DNA of 8,378 nucleotides from Bacillota bacterium (GTDB taxonomy: Bacteria; Bacillota; Clostridia; Peptostreptococcales; Anaerovoracaceae). Made by a program: the position numbers and the translations under genes. Position 1 is the stretch's first letter. Each line of letters opens with the position of its first letter. Under the pieces are notes generated by a model, which ran no database searches, had not been told where the DNA came from, and was given only the letters and a program-made list of their open reading frames with translations. Where the stretch lies: NCBI GenBank assembly GCA_016283945.1, contig JAEENW010000053.1:1-8378 (forward strand), in the 5' to 3' direction. Shown here in pieces: positions 7,430 through 8,378 of this stretch.

Positions 7430-8358
7430 GATATACGAAAGAGAACGGAGAGAATATAAAGAGGATCTTCGAGAGCGAGACCGGTGTCAGGCTCAAGGGC
7501 AGCGAGCAGCGCGCCCTCAGGGATCACGAGGCCGAGATGATGAGCGCGGCGCAGGCGGCGGGCTTCAGCGGCCGGAACTCGCGCTATTCGGCCGGCTCGG
7601 GGCTCAGGCGCTCCCGCTCGGGGCGCAGGGCCTGGGCATGGGCCGCGGCGGCTGCGATTCTGGTCTTCTCGGTCGCGGGCATATACGGAGGAAACGGGCC
7701 CTTCAGCATCAGGAGGATGCTGTTGATGGGTTCCGCGAAGAACGCCGAGGCTCCCATGAGCGCGGAGGAGCAGAGCGCGGAGCCTGAAGCTGCGGAGAAC
7801 AGCATTGAAGTCCCCGAGACCGCGCTGAAGGTTCAAAGCGCGCAGAACGCGGAGCTCAAGGGGATCCCGGCCGCCGGGAGCGCGCAGAGCGCCGGAGCCG
7901 CGGCCGAGGAGGCTGAGGAGACTGAGGACAGCGCGAACAGGGCAGTGACATATACCGCGGCCATGGACTCCCTCCCCGAGACCGAATCCGACCGCTTCGT
8001 CATAACCATGGATTTCTACGTCTCCGACGACAGCGGGAGAGTGCTCGAGAGGCCGGATCACAGCGGCATCGATTTCAGGGCTGAGACCGGAGATCAGGTG
8101 CTCGCCGCGGCGGCGGGAACCGTCTCCGAGACCGGCTTCGAGCAGATGCTCGGAAATTACGTCATCATTCAGCACGACGAGGTCTACACGACGGTCTACG
8201 GACATCTGAGCGAGATCTCCGTTGAGACCGGCGACGAGATAGGCGAGGGCGAGGTCATAGGCCTCGCCGGGGCGAGCGGCCTGGTAACCGGGCCCTGCCT
8301 GCACTTCGAGCTGAGGGAGAACGGTGTGCCTGTGGCTCCCAAGGACTACATGCGCTGA
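7426..8358 (+). CDS. Membrane-anchored M23/LytM-domain protein, candidate partner of the sigma factor
   Basis: A 310-aa single-pass protein. Residues 1-68 are hydrophilic, with an Arg-rich SGLRRSRSGRR just before one membrane helix (about 69-87), so by the positive-inside rule the N-terminus is cytoplasmic. Residues 102-175 are an Ala/Glu/Ser-rich linker with degenerate SAQNAE/SAQSAG units (near 138 and 152). The C-terminal M23 peptidase domain is about 205-305: H212 and D216 in DHSGIDF, H260 in VYGHLS and H293 in LHFEL. These match the three zinc ligands (H212, D216, H293) and one of the two active-site His of LytM-type endopeptidases. The other, first His of HxH, is C291 (TGPCLHFE), the only Cys in the protein. 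Activity may be lost or altered. ATG overlaps the sigma stop by 4 bases. The N-terminal segment has no zinc-binding anti-sigma (HxxxCxxC) motif. Alternatives are a plain cell-wall hydrolase or a SpoIIQ-like protein, though SpoIIQ has a shorter cytoplasmic part. Confidence 0.85.
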   Translation: MRYTKENGENIKRIFESETGVRLKGSEQRALRDHEAEMMSAAQAAGFSGRNSRYSAGSGLRRSRSGRRAWAWAAAAAILVFSVAGIYGGNGPFSIRRMLLMGSAKNAEAPMSAEEQSAEPEAAENSIEVPETALKVQSAQNAELKGIPAAGSAQSAGAAAEEAEETEDSANRAVTYTAAMDSLPETESDRFVITMDFYVSDDSGRVLERPDHSGIDFRAETGDQVLAAAAGTVSETGFEQMLGNYVIIQHDEVYTTVYGHLSEISVETGDEIGEGEVIGLAGASGLVTGPCLHFELRENGVPVAPKDYMR

Positions 8359-8359
8359 A

Positions 8360-8378
8360 GGGGGAGGAAGGCTAGGAG
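8360..8378 (+). promoter_or_regulatory. Possible ribosome binding site for a gene beyond the window
   Basis: GGGGGAGG at 8360-8367 and a terminal AGGAG at 8374-8378 follow the M23 gene at once, with no terminator in between. They look like ribosome sites for a third gene of this unit starting a few bases outside the window. Purine-rich sequence alone is weak evidence. Confidence 0.3.

Noticed and set aside
7360..8304. A 314-codon minus-strand open frame opposite the sigma/M23 pair
   Set aside because: Opposite two well-supported genes and without recognisable domains.
1..8378. CRISPR array, insertion sequence, tRNA or rRNA gene, or phage genes
   Set aside because: No spaced direct repeats, inverted-repeat ends, transposase motifs or RNA-gene folds were seen; coding density is continuous with ordinary chromosomal genes.

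Overview
The window is a dense, same-strand (+) stretch of bacterial chromosome, GC-rich by eye, holding eight genes in two transcription blocks. Protein features (a UPF0735/PheB ACT protein, an aspartokinase with the second-ACT signature typical of Clostridia, a two-HKD cardiolipin synthase with an N-terminal membrane anchor, strong AGGAGG-type ribosome sites and one TTG start) point to a Bacillota lineage, probably Clostridia. The GC-rich codon usage is unusual for that group: AGG is the main Arg codon and ATA is common for Ile. I cannot name a genus.

Block 1 (1-6671) is an aspartate/threonine biosynthesis operon. It runs aspartate kinase (5' end cut off by the window edge), aspartate-semialdehyde dehydrogenase (asd), threonine synthase (thrC), homoserine kinase (thrB), a PheB-type ACT regulator and cardiolipin synthase (cls). 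Gaps are 0-7 bases and the last junction overlaps by 4 bases (ATGA), so the block is almost certainly co-transcribed and partly translationally coupled. Together the enzymes convert aspartate to aspartyl-phosphate and then the semialdehyde, and homoserine to O-phosphohomoserine and then threonine. Homoserine dehydrogenase, the linking step, is not in the window. The ACT protein may sense an amino acid. The membrane lipid enzyme at the end is functionally unrelated.

A strong intrinsic terminator (6781-6811) lies about 110 bases after cls. Block 2 (6878-8358) is a two-gene unit: a small sigma-70/ECF-like sigma factor starting at TTG, overlapped by 4 bases by a single-pass membrane protein with a cytoplasmic N-terminal segment, an Ala/Glu-rich linker and an extracytoplasmic M23 (LytM) domain. 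That domain keeps the three zinc ligands but has Cys in place of the first His of the HxH motif. The layout (sigma factor plus coupled membrane protein) resembles a sigma/anti-sigma pair with a peptidoglycan-facing sensor, and it is the most interesting item here. The last 20 bases hold purine-rich ribosome-site-like sequence that may serve a next gene just outside the window.
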